From NCBI GenBank assembly GCA_947179155.2, contig OX359273.1, forward strand, positions 11,781,001 to 11,845,000: a DNA stretch of 64,000 nucleotides, given 5' to 3'. A program made the position numbers and the translations under genes. Position 1 is the first letter of the stretch; each line of letters begins with the position of its first letter. The stretch is from Hedera helix (taxonomy: Eukaryota > Streptophyta > Magnoliopsida > Apiales > Araliaceae). Positions 49,549 through 61,167 of this stretch are shown here, in pieces. Below the pieces are notes generated by a model. The model did not search any database, was not told the DNA's origin, and saw only the letters and a list, made by a program, of their open reading frames with translations.

Positions 49549-50004
49549 GTTTTCTCTTCTTGCTGACGGTGGTCATTATTCTATAAGGCGGTATCCACCA
49601 GTGCCTGGAAGATATCTTCCATAGGGCTGTCCACAGCCTGGGATCCCCTCAAGGTTACCCACCAGCAGCGCATCCTCCTGGTAACACCATCCAGGGACAT
49701 CTGCCCCACAACACTCAGGTATTTGGTTAATTTCTTTATTAATGTAATTTTATAAGGAAGCTATTTCCCCACGGGCGATCTTTATCCGTGCCTATTATTA
49801 TTATATTTGTATTTCCATTGAAATTAATTAGGAGCATGATGAAGACAAGACTTGGAAAATTTGGTCGAACCATTTAGTCCATACATGTAACATAATGGCT
49901 ATATTCAGAAGACTCTTTGACAGATTGTTAGCGCACTTCAGACACTCTTAAATAGACTTTTCTATATTAGAATTTTATTTGATGCTTTTGGGGTACTTTA
50001 TCAA

Positions 50005-51233
50005 TGTTGGATTTTTTCCTATAAAAATCATATTTATCTATTTAGTTAATGTTTATTAATATTTGACATTTATTTATTAATAAAAGTACATCATTTATTA
50101 ACCGGTCATTTATTTTGTATATATAAATCTCAAAATTTATATATATTATGATTTATGTGTATAAATAAATATTATACACAGAAGATATAAATCATATGTA
50201 ATATATATAAATAAAGATATAATAATTTATAACTTATGATAATTTGGAGATATTATCATTTAAGTTATAGTGCTTTAATAGAGTTGATTTATCTTGATCA
50301 TGGAAGCTGGATTTCTAATTAAAGTACTAGTGCATTAACGGTTTGCATTAAACAGATCATCTGATAATATTTTATTTATAAAATATTTTCACATAAATAC
50401 TAATTTGTGAATGTTTCTTAATTTTGAAATAATAATAGACTTAATATTATTATATATATTAATTTAATATTCCAACGAGTGAAATTCTATTGTGTTAGTT
50501 AATACATCAGAATGTTAATTAATATATTTAATTAATGCTAGAAATAATATTATTGTCAAAACATCTATAAGATTTTTCATAAGATAATTTATTATTGATC
50601 ATAAAATCTTGGTCAAGTCTTTTAATATTTATTATTAAAAGGATTGATTTAATTGCTGAATCAATTTATGATCAAATGAAGATAAATTGTGTACTTATGA
50701 AATTAGTTTAAATATATTCAGATTATATTTAATTCTGAAATATTTATATACATCTATAGATAAAATATTTATAGTTTATTAGTAAAGGGTTTATTTTATT
50801 TAATTCCTAAATTGAAGTGCAATTACAATTATTTAGTGGAATTATTTGTAATTAATATTTATTTAGTATATTATTATTAGATAATAATATATGAATAAGT
50901 ACTGAAGTCAGAATAAGAATCCCTAAGGATCCCCTTCCTAGCCTAATATGAATCAGTTCCATTAGAGAGATAATGATCAATATGGATATAAATATATCAT
51001 TGATCAGATACGTAAATAAGGTGATTATTCCAAATCAGATAAAAGATCAAATAGCATATACTCTCTCTCTTCTCCTAGAAAAAATACGTAAAAGTATTTT
51101 TTCAGAATGGTGCTTTGGAGACCACACTCCAGATTTAGCATAAGGTCATAGGAAGGAAGATCTTGAGGATACTCGGAGATTCAAACGTGTTAATCCAACC
51201 AAGCACTAGGTAGCAATTCATACTATAGATACA

Positions 51234-51275
<42 letters not shown>

Positions 51276-51353
51276 GTTATTTTGTATAAAACTATAAAGA
51301 TAATCATGTTTTATTAATTTTTTAAAATTATTTTTCGGATAATTTTTCCAACA
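50005..51353 (+). mobile_element. Solo copia-type LTR in GPRP intron, TSD atcaa
   Basis: 1349 bp, with ends TGTTGGATTTTTTCC ... TTTTTCCAACA and a perfect 5-bp duplication atcaa (50000-50004 and 51354-51358). No internal sequence remains. It includes a (TA)n tract at 51238-51272. It is a different family from the LTR at 47110-49258. Confidence 0.92.
51238..51272 (+). repeat. (TA)n microsatellite
   Basis: About 17 TA units inside the solo LTR. Confidence 0.95.
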
Positions 51354-52889
51354 ATCAACACTTTGAGTCACATGATCAAGACACCCGAACAAATTGATTT
51401 TTGCCTAGTCCCAAGATTGAATAGCCTCTAATTTAGTAAAAATTTCAATTTTATAGATTCTAACAAGCATGTAGACCAGGCATCATTTTTCCATAAGAAG
51501 GCAAAATAACTTGTACGGGTGAGCACCATTTGAATTTAAGCCAATTTAAACACATGCAGTAGTGCCCCCACTAACCATTCAGCTAGAATAATTTATTTTT
51601 AGGTTGTCCCAAGGAGATAATTGGCTTTGAAATAGTTGTTCTAGGATTTGATTAGATATAAGTTACTGCAACCACTACATGCATCAACATAGGTGTTAAA
51701 GAGAGATTCTGGTGAAGACAATGATGACTATGCAGTGGAGACAAATGTGTTTGATTTGTGCAAAACACCTTTTTACTTTTGTTTAATGTTTCGTCAAAAC
51801 TTCTTCCTTATAGTACTAGGTAACGTCTGTTGACATTTCTTTTCTTCTTTTTTTTCTTTTTTTGCTTTCCCACTTAACATCTAACCTACAGTCGTGGTCT
51901 GGAAGGTTGTTTGGAAGGCCTGTATTAATGGTAGGAGGCTTTAAAAGCAGGCATGGTTTGTTGAACACATCCCAAAACTTGATATGAAAGAGTAACTTCG
52001 TGTTGGGTTTACAAGTTTACTATATTTAACATGTAAAGTACTCTCTTAATTTTTTAATGTATTTGGGTTTGACATTCTGAAAAAGTTGTGGCCTTTGTGC
52101 TCAAGATCGAAATACTTGAATTTCTGACTCTGTTCGGCACTTCAGAATTTGTTCCGTATCCGAGGCTTAATAAATTTTCCATCGATGTCGTATTCTTTCA
52201 CAATCATCTAAATCAAGCTCTATGGTGAGTGAATAAGGATATAAGGATATACAAGTGCTTGTGGAGGTCTGGCGCTAAGACTCGTGTATCAGTTCAATAT
52301 GAATCATGTGAGGATCACACCACTGTGAAATCACACTAGTTACTGTTTAGTTGTAAAGTTTCTTTGCGTCTTATATATCAAAAAATTAAGCAAAAAAATC
52401 TTTCCATCTTTATGAGCAAAACTAATTATCAGTAAATTGAGTATGAGGTCGATTTTTACTGTGAGAAAAAACCTTTAGCTGAATTTGGTCTTTGTTGGTG
52501 TCACTGTTGGTTAAGCTACAGTATTTTTATTTTCAGGTCACAGGCCTGGTGGGGTAGCAGGGATGATAGCTGGAGGTGCGGCAGCAGCTGCAGCAGCTTA
52601 TGGTGCCCACCATATGGGTCAGGGTCACGGTCACGGTCACGGGCACGGCGGTTATGCATACAGTGCCATGGGTATGCCCGGGCTTGGCGGACAAGGCCAT
52701 GGAAAGTTCAAGCACGATAAGCATGGGCATGGCAATTTCAAGCGGGGAAAGCACGGAAAGCACACGAAGCATGGATACTGTCTTCTACAAAAGTACTCTG
52801 CAAATTCTTTGTCAAGAAGTATAAAACTTTTTGGCCACCTTTGGATTGGAAGGGTAGCATTTTATGGTCTGCTAACGCGTCCAAATTAA

Positions 52890-53333
52890 GGCAAGGCAAG
52901 AGGCCCCCGATTTGATTCCATTCAACAGGAAGTTTTAATATGTAGTAGTTAGAAACGGATGGCATAATCCAAAGGTAGTTTTTAATATTTTGCCATTACA
53001 GTTTTAATATGTAAAGTTTTAACAAGTGGTCAACTGCTATATATTTTTTTGTATTATGTTTACTGAAAAAGAGATGGGACTAAAGAGAGACGTCCATAAA
53101 CCATCCTAACGCGTTTTATCTTAGAAAAAGCACTTTATTAAAAGGATCGATGTTGCTTTATTCTATTCTCTTACACATAAGCTGGTCTGTTCCATGCATC
53201 ACAAAGCTTACTCATCAAGCTAAAAACTAAAGGAAAACATCAATATATTCTTTTCATACCAAAAATTCTTGATTCTTAAATTTAAACAATGTACCTATAG
53301 ATTATTCGATTCCTCACGCTTCTCCATTTCCCC
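52890..53333. other. Intergenic region between the two GPRP copies
   Basis: About 440 bp without a gene; it presumably holds the 3' UTR of copy 1 and the promoter of copy 2. Nothing else recognised. Confidence 0.6.
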
Positions 53334-53340
53334 TATAAAT
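53334..53340 (+). promoter_or_regulatory. TATA box of the intact GPRP gene
   Basis: TATAAAT in cccctataaattcac, 52 bases before the ATG at 53392, giving an expected 5' UTR of about 20-30 bases. Confidence 0.65.
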
Positions 53341-53391
53341 TCACATTTCAGCTGTGTTAGGCCAAATCAATAACATTTTGTTGTGAACGAA

Positions 53392-54724
53392 ATGTGGGGA
53401 GGTCAAGGTGGCCATCATCATCATCAGGGACAATACTCAGACTATGGAGGAGGTTACCCTCCTCCGTGCTACCCGCCGCCGGCTGGATGTCCTCCACCAG
53501 CCTATGGACCATCTGGATACCCACAAAGCTACACGCAACACTCTGGTATATTATACATGTATAGTTAAACTTGGTTAATAAATGGTGGTGATTTATAACA
53601 ATTGGTGGTATATATAGACTTATAAGGTTTCACTGATTATGAAATCTTGTATTGTCCATTGCAAAATTTGACGGTCAGGGCTTAAATAGAGTAAGACTCT
53701 TTGCAATTCTGTGTCGGGAGACAACTTAATTGCAGCAACACAGTGTTGCGGAGGAGAATTCCCCTTACTATTAATTCAAAATTTAACTTTAGTACTACAA
53801 AACAAAAATCAAATTCAAGGGACGAGTTAAAGTACTTAATTAGAAATACAAGCTATCTTTTTGAGAAATATATATTTTTTCCCTTAGTAATTTATCCTTA
53901 CCTCAAAGTCAAGGCTGGCACTTCCTACCATAAGCCTTGAGTGGCTCTGGCCCTGTTTGTGTTAAGGGGGATGGAAATTATTGATAAGGGGTCAAAGTTT
54001 AACATTAAAGAAATACATATTTGAAAATTCACTATTATAATTTTGAAATAGGTAAAGCTATAGGCACCGCAAGTAAATTCGGGAAAAAACAATACAAAAC
54101 ATGGATGTAATTTGTCCAATGCATGTAGGAAAATATTGCCTCGGTTAAAACAAAACAAGTTCACTAGTTGTAACACATGGTATCCATGAGGTTTGGGAGT
54201 TCAATTCTTAACAAAGGCCAAGATAGGTGTGTTTGAGTTCAAATTTTTTAAAATAAAATAAAAAAAGTTAAAATAGTATAGAAAAAAGTTACATCCATAG
54301 CCGATTTTTTATTTTTCATTGTCCTTGTATTAAAACTTGAAAAACTTGAGGAAAAATAATAGAAAAGGAAAATAATGTAATCCAGTTATTGTACACGTTG
54401 AGATGTTGCTATTTTCTAAGCCTTTTGGACAACTCAATTTCAGGTCATGGATCTAATGGAGTAGTAGGACTGATTTCTGGGGCAGCAGCAGCATATGGTG
54501 CAACACACGGTCACGGTCATGGCGGTTACGCACAAGGCGCTTACCCGCACGGCAGTTACGCACAAGGCGGTTACCCGCACGGCGGTTACGCACAAGGGGG
54601 CTACCCGCACGGGGGTTACGCTCACGGCGGTTACGGTGGCTATGGGCATGGACATGGGAATGGCAAGTTCAAACATGGAAAGTTTGGGAAGCACAAAGGG
54701 TATGGCTTCAAGAAGTGGAAGTGA
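53392..54724 (+). CDS. Glycine/proline-rich protein (GPRP, GRP A3-like), intact two-exon gene
   Basis: CDS = 53392-53545 joined to 54444-54724, 144 codons plus stop TGA. The donor ctctg|gtatat and acceptor atttcag|gtcatgg split a Gly codon. The protein starts MWGGQGGHHHHQGQ, continues with Tyr-Pro-Pro repeats (GGGYPPPCYPPPAGCPPP), an Ala-rich hydrophobic stretch (GLISGAAAAYGA), then four tandem ten-residue units of the type GGYAQGGYPH (about 54520-54620), and ends with the family's basic tail (GNGKFKHGKFGKHKGYGFKKWK region). This order is the plant GPRP plan. The N-terminus differs from the common MGGGKD-type start. There is no signal peptide. The role is poorly known; stress or cell-wall links in the family are only suggestive. 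The ATG at 53392 is preferred because upstream GTG is not a plant start. Confidence 0.88.
54521..54630 (+). repeat. 30-bp tandem repeat inside GPRP exon 2
   Basis: Units near ggcggttacgcacaaggcgg + ttacccgcac repeat in register with the codons, encoding GGYAQGGYPH variants; the nucleotide similarity is high enough to suggest recent slippage or unequal exchange. Confidence 0.85.
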
Positions 54725-54795
54725 TGATTTTGAGTCTTGGTTAAGACTTGATATATATTTGGACTCTTCCTTTGCTAATTATTCTACATTTCATA

Positions 54796-54801
54796 AATAA
54801 A
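54796..54801 (+). terminator. Polyadenylation signal AATAAA
   Basis: AATAAA about 70 bases after the GPRP stop codon, a normal distance for a plant 3' end. Confidence 0.5.
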
Positions 54802-55935
54802 CGTCACAAGATTATGTTATAATGATGTAATGAGCTGCTGTACCTGCTCATTTTGCAGCAGTTTTGGCTTAAAGGGTGCTTAGCAGTATTCGCCTGGCTT
54901 GATTATTTCCTTCTATGACTGTTGAGAATTAATTTATGGCTGCAACAGATGTGACTATATGGTAACATTAAGAATGCAACAGAAGTGTTATATGGTATAC
55001 AGTTCACAATTGTTTGACCAAAGATGTGCTTTCTTCTAAAGTTTTGTATAATTTTATATTCTTTGAGCTTGTTCGTGTTTCAAACGCATCAAAAGTATTT
55101 AAGAATTTTATTTATCTAATAACAATTTATTCCAAATAAATTTATTTAACTTACAAACATAGTATTTAGAGCACAAATATAATGCATCAAAATTGTTGGA
55201 CTAGCAGAATTTTCTATCCTTTGTCATACTCTGTTCTACAAAAAAAAATACAAAAAATAAAAAATAAAAAAAATTGTTTTTCTTAATTTACAATTAAAAC
55301 TGATTTTTTTCTTTCTTTTTATTAATAATAATATGAAAATATACAATGTGCTCAAGTTTGTTTATAATTTTATTATCATATCACAAATAAAACTAACAAT
55401 TTATTAATGGTAATACGAAATAAAAATATAACATTAACTTCACAAATTTTGTAAGACTAAAGTACAGATTACATTTCAACGCTATAAGAATTTTAAAGTT
55501 TGCATCATAATATTTAAAATGTATCAAAGTATATCCTAAAATTCTTTTTCACTTACAAAATTACTGTTTGCACCCAAAATTGAGTGTGTATTTTGTTTAA
55601 CAGAAAGAACTTTGGAATACATTTTGTTTAGAAAAAAACTTTGAAGAGTGCATTTTATTTGGTGTAAAAAATTAAGATGTATTTAAATACGTTTTAAACA
55701 TTAAAATACAAAACTCAAAATTCTATAACTTTGGGGTGCAATTTATAATTTAGTCATTTTGTAAATAAGACGTTTTTATAGAACATGGAGAGTATATATT
55801 TGAAATCTCAATTACCCAGCCTACCTTTCATCATTGTAATTATGGGCTGCAGATTCTTGGTGTTCGTATTTGTTTGTTCGGTATAATTGTATTTTACAAA
55901 AACTTTAAATAAAAATTAAAATCCTTTTATTTCAA
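54802..55935. other. AT-rich intergenic DNA, no gene seen
   Basis: Very AT-rich, without ORFs of note, LTR ends or RNA genes that I can recognise. Confidence 0.6.
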
Positions 55936-56170
55936 ACTATAAAATTAATATTAATTTTGTAAAAGTTAATTTGAAATATTTTTGAATTTAAAATTTACAT
56001 AATTCATTTAAGTTTAAAAAAAAACAAAACCTCTTATAATTAATAGTGTTTTTAAGTAGTTTATAATATTCATAATTATATTGATATAAATTAAATGAAT
56101 TTATGTCAATTTTAAATTAAAAAATATTTGAAATTAACTTTTAAAAAGTTAATATTAGCCCTATAATTAG
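55936..56170. repeat. AT-rich foldback (imperfect inverted repeat, possible MITE)
   Basis: Arms 55936-56011 and 56091-56170 are complementary over ~75-80 bases with mismatches (e.g. gttaatttgaaatatt against aatatttgaaattaac), separated by ~80 bases. No clear TSD was identified. Confidence 0.65.
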
Positions 56171-56216
56171 TAACTGGTAGAGTATTTTAAAAGTAAAAGT
56201 AAGCAACTAGAGATAG

Positions 56217-56353
56217 GGGTGTTTAATAGGTATTAATTGGATCGGACCAGATCGGTACCGAACCTAGAAAAAACTCAGTGCTGGTACCGTTTAGACCGGT
56301 ATAACAAACCGATAAGCCGATTCGATACCGGTTTATAAAAAATATATACCGAA

Positions 56354-56411
<58 letters not shown>

Positions 56412-56420
56412 GTAATAATA

Positions 56421-56455
<35 letters not shown>

Positions 56456-56588
56456 TGGTACGGTTCGGTATATATTGAACCCAACCGGTTATCTTTGGGC
56501 TAGTATACCGAACCGGTTATCTTTGTACCGAAACGGCTGGTTCAATAAATATGAAAAATCAAAAATACCGAATCCGATGAACATTCCT
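56217..56588. mobile_element. Small insertion flanked by a 12-bp direct repeat
   Basis: The sequence from gggtgtttaat to aacattcct is bounded by aactagagatag at 56205-56216 and 56589-56600. The ends are loosely inverted (GGGTGTTTA / AGGAATGTTCA on the other strand). It is full of ACCGGTT/TACCGAA motifs and contains a (TAA)n tract. It encodes nothing. A 12-13 bp duplication suits retroposition (SINE-like) more than a typical DNA transposon. Confidence 0.65.
56354..56454 (+). repeat. (TAA)n microsatellite
   Basis: About 33 trinucleotide units with two TAG interruptions; it creates a spurious poly-leucine ORF on the minus strand. Confidence 0.95.
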
Positions 56589-56769
56589 AACTAGAGATAG
56601 GCATTTTATAAGTAAAAATGAAATTATTTGTGCAACTTAACTCGTCCCCATGACTAGTTTAAGCTCCTAAATCTTAATTTTAAAATTTCGCATATGCTAA
56701 GGTTATGTTTGATGTGGTGAAAATATCAATAAAAATATGAATTTCTATATATTTTAGCATGTGTGGAGA

Positions 56770-56772
<3 letters not shown>

Positions 56773-56811
<39 letters not shown>
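56773..56811 (+). repeat. (TA)n microsatellite
   Basis: About 19 TA units in intergenic DNA. Confidence 0.95.
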
Positions 56812-56813
<2 letters not shown>

Positions 56814-57554
56814 TTATTTATTAGTTAGGAAAATTCAGTAATGTAAGTTATCTTTAGTTTGTTTATCTTTTGGGCTTTACTTTTTATAATTTTATTTAGT
56901 TTTAAATTTTAATTATTTTTCTTTTCTAATTAGTCATAGGAAAGTAGTTTTACATTATTATATATATGTTATCTTAGGATTATATGAGATATAATCTTTG
57001 ATAATTATATGAATTTTTTTTGACATTTTTTTATATTTCTTGTGAATTCAAGGTCTCGTTAACAATAGTATGATAACTAATCATTCACATTGGTGTTTAC
57101 CTAAATCGGGGGCGAACGTAATAGTTTAAAAAAAAAAAATAGCATCAGTGTTGCCTTTTGGGTTTCTAGGCCGCTATTGCCGTTGTTGCTACTTTGCAAA
57201 AGCCCGGGTTCATTCTGCAATATTAACCAACATCGCTTGAATTCTGGCTTCAAAATTAAGCCAACACCGTCCTTGTACACTCATACCACAACCACTACTA
57301 ATTTGGGAGTTGTTGTCTACTAGATCACTTTAGGTCACTTTTAATAGTGTTATGTTTGGTGCAGTAGCATACACATGTCATTTATCATTCATCAAATAAC
57401 TATTGAATAAAGAAGTTTTGTATCTTGTCCTTATCGCTAGCACAACTGAGGATTAACATTGAAGGGTGTATGTTCAAGGTTTATGACCCTTGTCATAGAC
57501 CTACCACTATCATGTCAGGAGTGGATACTCTAAGATTTTGTCTCTTATAGTGTA
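56812..57554. other. Unassigned sequence, no gene seen
   Basis: No ORF or repeat boundary recognised. 57110-57340 is less AT-rich (gccgctattgccgttgttgc, aaaagcccgggttc) and may be a fragment of some coding or repeat sequence that I cannot name. Confidence 0.4.
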
Positions 57555-57900
57555 AAATTATAAAGTTAATCCTCAAATAATAGAGTGACTTAGCTCTACT
57601 CTTTTCACTTTACGATTTATAATGGCTCTGGAATTCTAACTCTATGTTCTGGCATTTACTTGGTGATCTATAAGCATCTTCAATTTACTTTGTTATCTTA
57701 GAGTATTTTTTCCTTCTTTTCGACGAAATACCAAATTGCCTTTGACAACTCAATTATTACAAGAATTTTATTTATATGCTTTATAATTTGGATCAACCTA
57801 ACAAATTTGATCGTTAACTAAGTCCTTTTACATAAAATCGTTCATAAGGACTTTACAAAACCTACTTGTTTTTACAAAAATACATTTATCATATGATCAT
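57555..57900 (-). mobile_element. SIRE-like LTR remnant (second copy)
   Basis: Matches the start side of the LTR at 31845-34799: gatcaacctaacaaatttgatc, aagtcctt..acata, aaggactttaca and catcaaatc occur in the same order as at 34530-34780. It also carries a ctttacgatt variant of the ACTCTACGAT motif. It lies directly downstream of the broken extra ORF. Confidence 0.65.
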
Positions 57901-57934
57901 CAAATCAAATAAAGGGACCACATAATTTTAGCTA

Positions 57935-58251
57935 CTAACATGGTTCTTTCTTCTTAGCAATAGTCTTAAAGTCTGTAACTCCTTTATTTAGTCTTCCCAG
58001 AACAATACCCACTTCCTGGGGTTCAACTGTCATGGTGATTCCCTTCACTTTTGTCTTGCTTTCTCTATTAACACACGTTTTATTCACATAGAATTCCTCT
58101 ACTTGTTTTGAATAAATTCTTGAGTTTCACTAAGCATCATTTCTAGTCCAGAAGTTCATAAGAGCTTGAGAATGGTGACAAAGTGGAACTCAACACCCTC
58201 AAATTGGTCAAAACACAGTTGATTTCTAGGGATAACTTGACTTGACGACAT
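57935..58251 (-). pseudogene. Broken N-terminus of the SIRE-like extra ORF (second copy)
   Basis: From ATG at 58249-58251 the minus strand reads MSSSQVIPRNQLCFDQFEGV, clearly akin to the first residues of the 792-aa protein (QVVSGIQLGFDKFESS), and further down shows a VGIVLGRLNKGVTDFKTI segment equivalent to NKCLGITIK. Stops and shifts break it after ~30 codons. The remaining ~600 codons are missing: the sequence passes straight into the LTR remnant, indicating an internal deletion. Its place downstream of RNase H shows where this ORF sits in the element. Confidence 0.75.
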
Positions 58252-58649
58252 TATTATAGTGGTTGATTTAAGCTAAAATGAAAAAAATTGAGTTAGGTTT
58301 TGAGAATCGTAGAGTAAGTTAGGGCAGAGGTTGAGAGAAAGAGTATAATAAACCATAACAAATGAATTGGTAAAAAATAAAAATAATAATTTGAAAGTTA
58401 TATGTACTTTCCTTTTATTTTTGGCTGAGTGGGAGACATATAATAACTGTATTGGAAGTGCTGTCTGTTCTAACTATTGCATACAACATTTACTTTTAGC
58501 TTTAAACACGCTTTTATTCTACGATCCATTCTATGATTTTTTAGTTACCAATCTTTATTCTACGAACTTGTTCCTGCATGGTTAGAGTCTTGCACAACAA
58601 ATATCATGAACTTTAATTTAACATGTCTAGTTCACTTATTAACTTATTA
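58252..58649 (-). other. Spacer between RNase H and the extra ORF (second copy)
   Basis: About 400 bp, non-coding, with ACTCTACGAT-type motifs at 58306, 58516 and 58558. The counterpart in the first copy is 37440-39482. Confidence 0.6.
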
Positions 58650-61167
58650 AATCTGAATTCATCTAATAGTTAAGTAAACACATCAAGTAATTGATTATCT
58701 GTTAGGATAAAATGTAAAGTAATATTTTTATTCTAAACATGATCTCTAATGAAGTGATGCTTGATATTAACATGTTTAGTTTTAAAATAAAAAATAGGAT
58801 TATAAGTGATAACTATAGCACTATTATTATCACAAAATATAGGGAAAAAGTTAAATTTAAACCCATAATCAGTAAGCTAATTCTTCATATAAAGAATTTG
58901 AGCACAATAGCTACTAGCAGTAATGTACTCAGCTTTTATAGTTGAAGTTGACATTGAGTTTTGCTTCTTGCTAAATCTTAATACATGTTTCACTAGTACT
59001 TTTCTTGTCGATTTTGCATACTGCAAAATCAGCATCTGAATAACAAATTAGATCACAGGAAAACTTCTTAGGATACAACAGTCCTAAATATAGAGTATCA
59101 TTGCGATACATGAAAATTCTCTTAACATACATTAAATGGGATTCTTTATTATTAGTTTAAAATCTAGTACAAATATATGTAGAGAACATAATATAAAGTC
59201 TATTAGTTGTAAGATACATGAGAGAGCCAATAATACCTCTGTATTGAGTTATATAAACACTTTTATCTTGTTCATCTTTATATAGCTTAGTTGCAGTAGC
59301 CATAGAAGTCTTCATAGGGGTAAGACGATTCCATATCATACTTCTTATGTAAGTCTTTAATGTATTTGGCTTGGTTGATGAATATGCCTTCATTAGTTTG
59401 CTTCACTTGTAATCTAAGGAAAAAGTTTAGCTCTCCAATCATGCTCATCTCAACTTTGATCTACATAAGCTTGACAAATCTCTCGCACAACTTTTTATTA
59501 GTAGAACCAAATATAATATCATCCACGTAAATCTGTACTAGTAATGTTTTATCCTTGTGCTTCTTAAGAAATAGTGTTGTATCTACTCTACCTCTAGTGA
59601 ATCCTTTTTAATAAGAAATACCGTTAAAGTGTCGTACCATGCCCTAGGTGCTTATTTTAAATCATATAAAGCCTTACCTAATCTAAACACATAATTAGGA
59701 TGTGTTGGATCAACAAAACCTAGAGATTGTTCTATATAAATCTCTTCTTGAAGTCCCCATGAAGAAATGCACTCTTGACATCCGTTTGAAATACTTTGAA
59801 CTCTATGTGAGTAGCATAGACAAGGAACATGCTGATAGTTTAAAGTCTAGCAACTGGTGCAAAGGTCTCATAATAGTCAATTCCTTCTTCTTAAGAGTAT
59901 CCCATCACAACTAATCTAACCTTATTCCTTGTGATAACACCATCTTCATCCATGTTGTTTCTAAAACTTACTTTGTGTTAATAACTGGATGATCTCCAGA
60001 CTTTGTTTCTCTTAAACTAATTCAATTCTTCTTGCATTGTTTTAATCTAGATTAAATCTTGAAAAGCCTCATCAATCTATTTTGGTTTCATTTTTGATAA
60101 AAAAAAAAAAAAACTCAAATAGAATTATTCATTATGTGTTGCAGACCTTGTTATAACTCTTGAATTTGGATCACCAATGATTAGGTCTTGTGTGTGATCT
60201 CTTGCCCATTTTTTCTAATTAGAACATCAATCCTTGTGCTTTCTTGTCTGAGATCTTTTAGATTTGGTTCAACAGACTCTGGTGTAGGAGGGTCTTTAAT
60301 TCGTAGAGTTCCCATTTATGAAATTACTAGTTTTACGATTTCTTCATTATGTTCTATGATCTCTGGATTGTTTACCGTAGGGTTTTCCTGTTCCTGTTCT
60401 ACCAACTCATCAAAAATAGTAGCCTTTCTTAGCTCTAAGATGTTAGTTTCATCAAAAGTAAGTATATTATGTAATATTAGTTGAGTAAGCAAGAAAAATA
60501 CCTTCATCTAACTTAGGTTGAATTTAATCAAATACCTTTTTCCATATTTGAGTATATAGCAAGCATGACAAAAATGTGAAGGTAATCAATGTTATGCTTC
60601 TTTTCTTTCCAAAACTCTTAGGGTGTCTTCTTATAGGTAAAGTGAATGAGAAATCTGTTTTAAGTATAACATGCAGTGTCAATAGCTTCAGCCCAAAAAA
60701 ATTCTTACAATCTTGCAACTACTAGAAGTATCATTCTTGATTGAATGAGAGTTTTGTTCTTCCTTTCAGCTACACTATTCTGCTAGGGAGTTCTAGGTGT
60801 AGAGAAGTTGTGATGAATATCATTATCTCCACAAACTTGTCAACGTTAGAAAAATCAAACTCTCTTCCATGATCCCTCCTTATAACTTTAATTTTCTCAC
60901 CCACCTCATTCTCAACAAGCTTAAAGAACTTGATTAATTGATCGATGATTTATTCCTTAGAATCTGGAAAGAAAACCCATGTGAATCTTGTGTAGTCAGC
61001 AACAATGACCAGTGTATATCTTTTTCCTCCAAGACTAACAGTTGGAATAGGCCTAAATAAATTCATATGAAAGAGTTGTAGTGGCCTAGTATTGGAATTA
61101 ACTATCTTGTTGTTGAATGAGGTCTTGGTTTGCTTCCCTAACTGACATGTTTTACAAGGCTTCTCTT
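58650..61167 (-). pseudogene. SIRE/Maximus-like copia pol (integrase-RT-RNase H), decayed
   Basis: On the minus strand from 61167: the end of the integrase zinc region (CKTCQLGKQTKTSF near 61130), the integrase core (GGKRYTLVIVADYTRFTWVFF near 61000-61050; RRDHGREFDF near 60880), the later integrase region (60520-60720), RT (EEGIDYYETFAPVARL near 59870-59900; DVKSAFLHGDF near 59770) and RT end/RNase H (59157-59393, IGSLMYLT). Many stops and shifts. gag and the first part of integrase are missing, cut at 61168 by an inverted copia LTR fragment. The order pol, extra ORF, LTR fits SIRE-type elements. Confidence 0.8.

Larger units (their letters stand above)
49549..52889 (+). pseudogene. Glycine/proline-rich protein (GPRP, GRP A3-like) pseudogene, copy 1
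   Basis: Exon 1 remnant 49549-49718: it encodes LFSLLADGGHYS, then YPP-type repeats spread over more than one frame (GSPQGYPPAAHPPG), with an in-frame stop after PGRYLP. The first codons are lost to the upstream segment. The donor is ctcag|gtattt. Exon 2 (52537-52889) follows the acceptor ttttcag|gtcac in the same phase as the intact copy. It keeps the Ala-rich middle (AGGAAAAAAAYGAHH) and the His-Gly-Lys region (GHGKFKHDKHGHGNFK), but its end departs from the family's KKWK ending and runs on to 52889. The 2.8-kb intron contains a solo LTR (50005-51353). GPRPs are small plant proteins with XYPPX, Ala-rich and HGK segments and a poorly known role. Confidence 0.8.

Noticed and set aside
52533..52772. 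Overlapping Val/Thr-rich ORFs around both GPRP exon 2 copies
   Set aside because: Other-frame shadows of the repetitive His-Gly coding sequence; only the frame giving the GPRP tail is supported by splicing phase and family plan.
56275..56484. Poly-leucine ORF on the minus strand
   Set aside because: Translation of the (TAA)n microsatellite.
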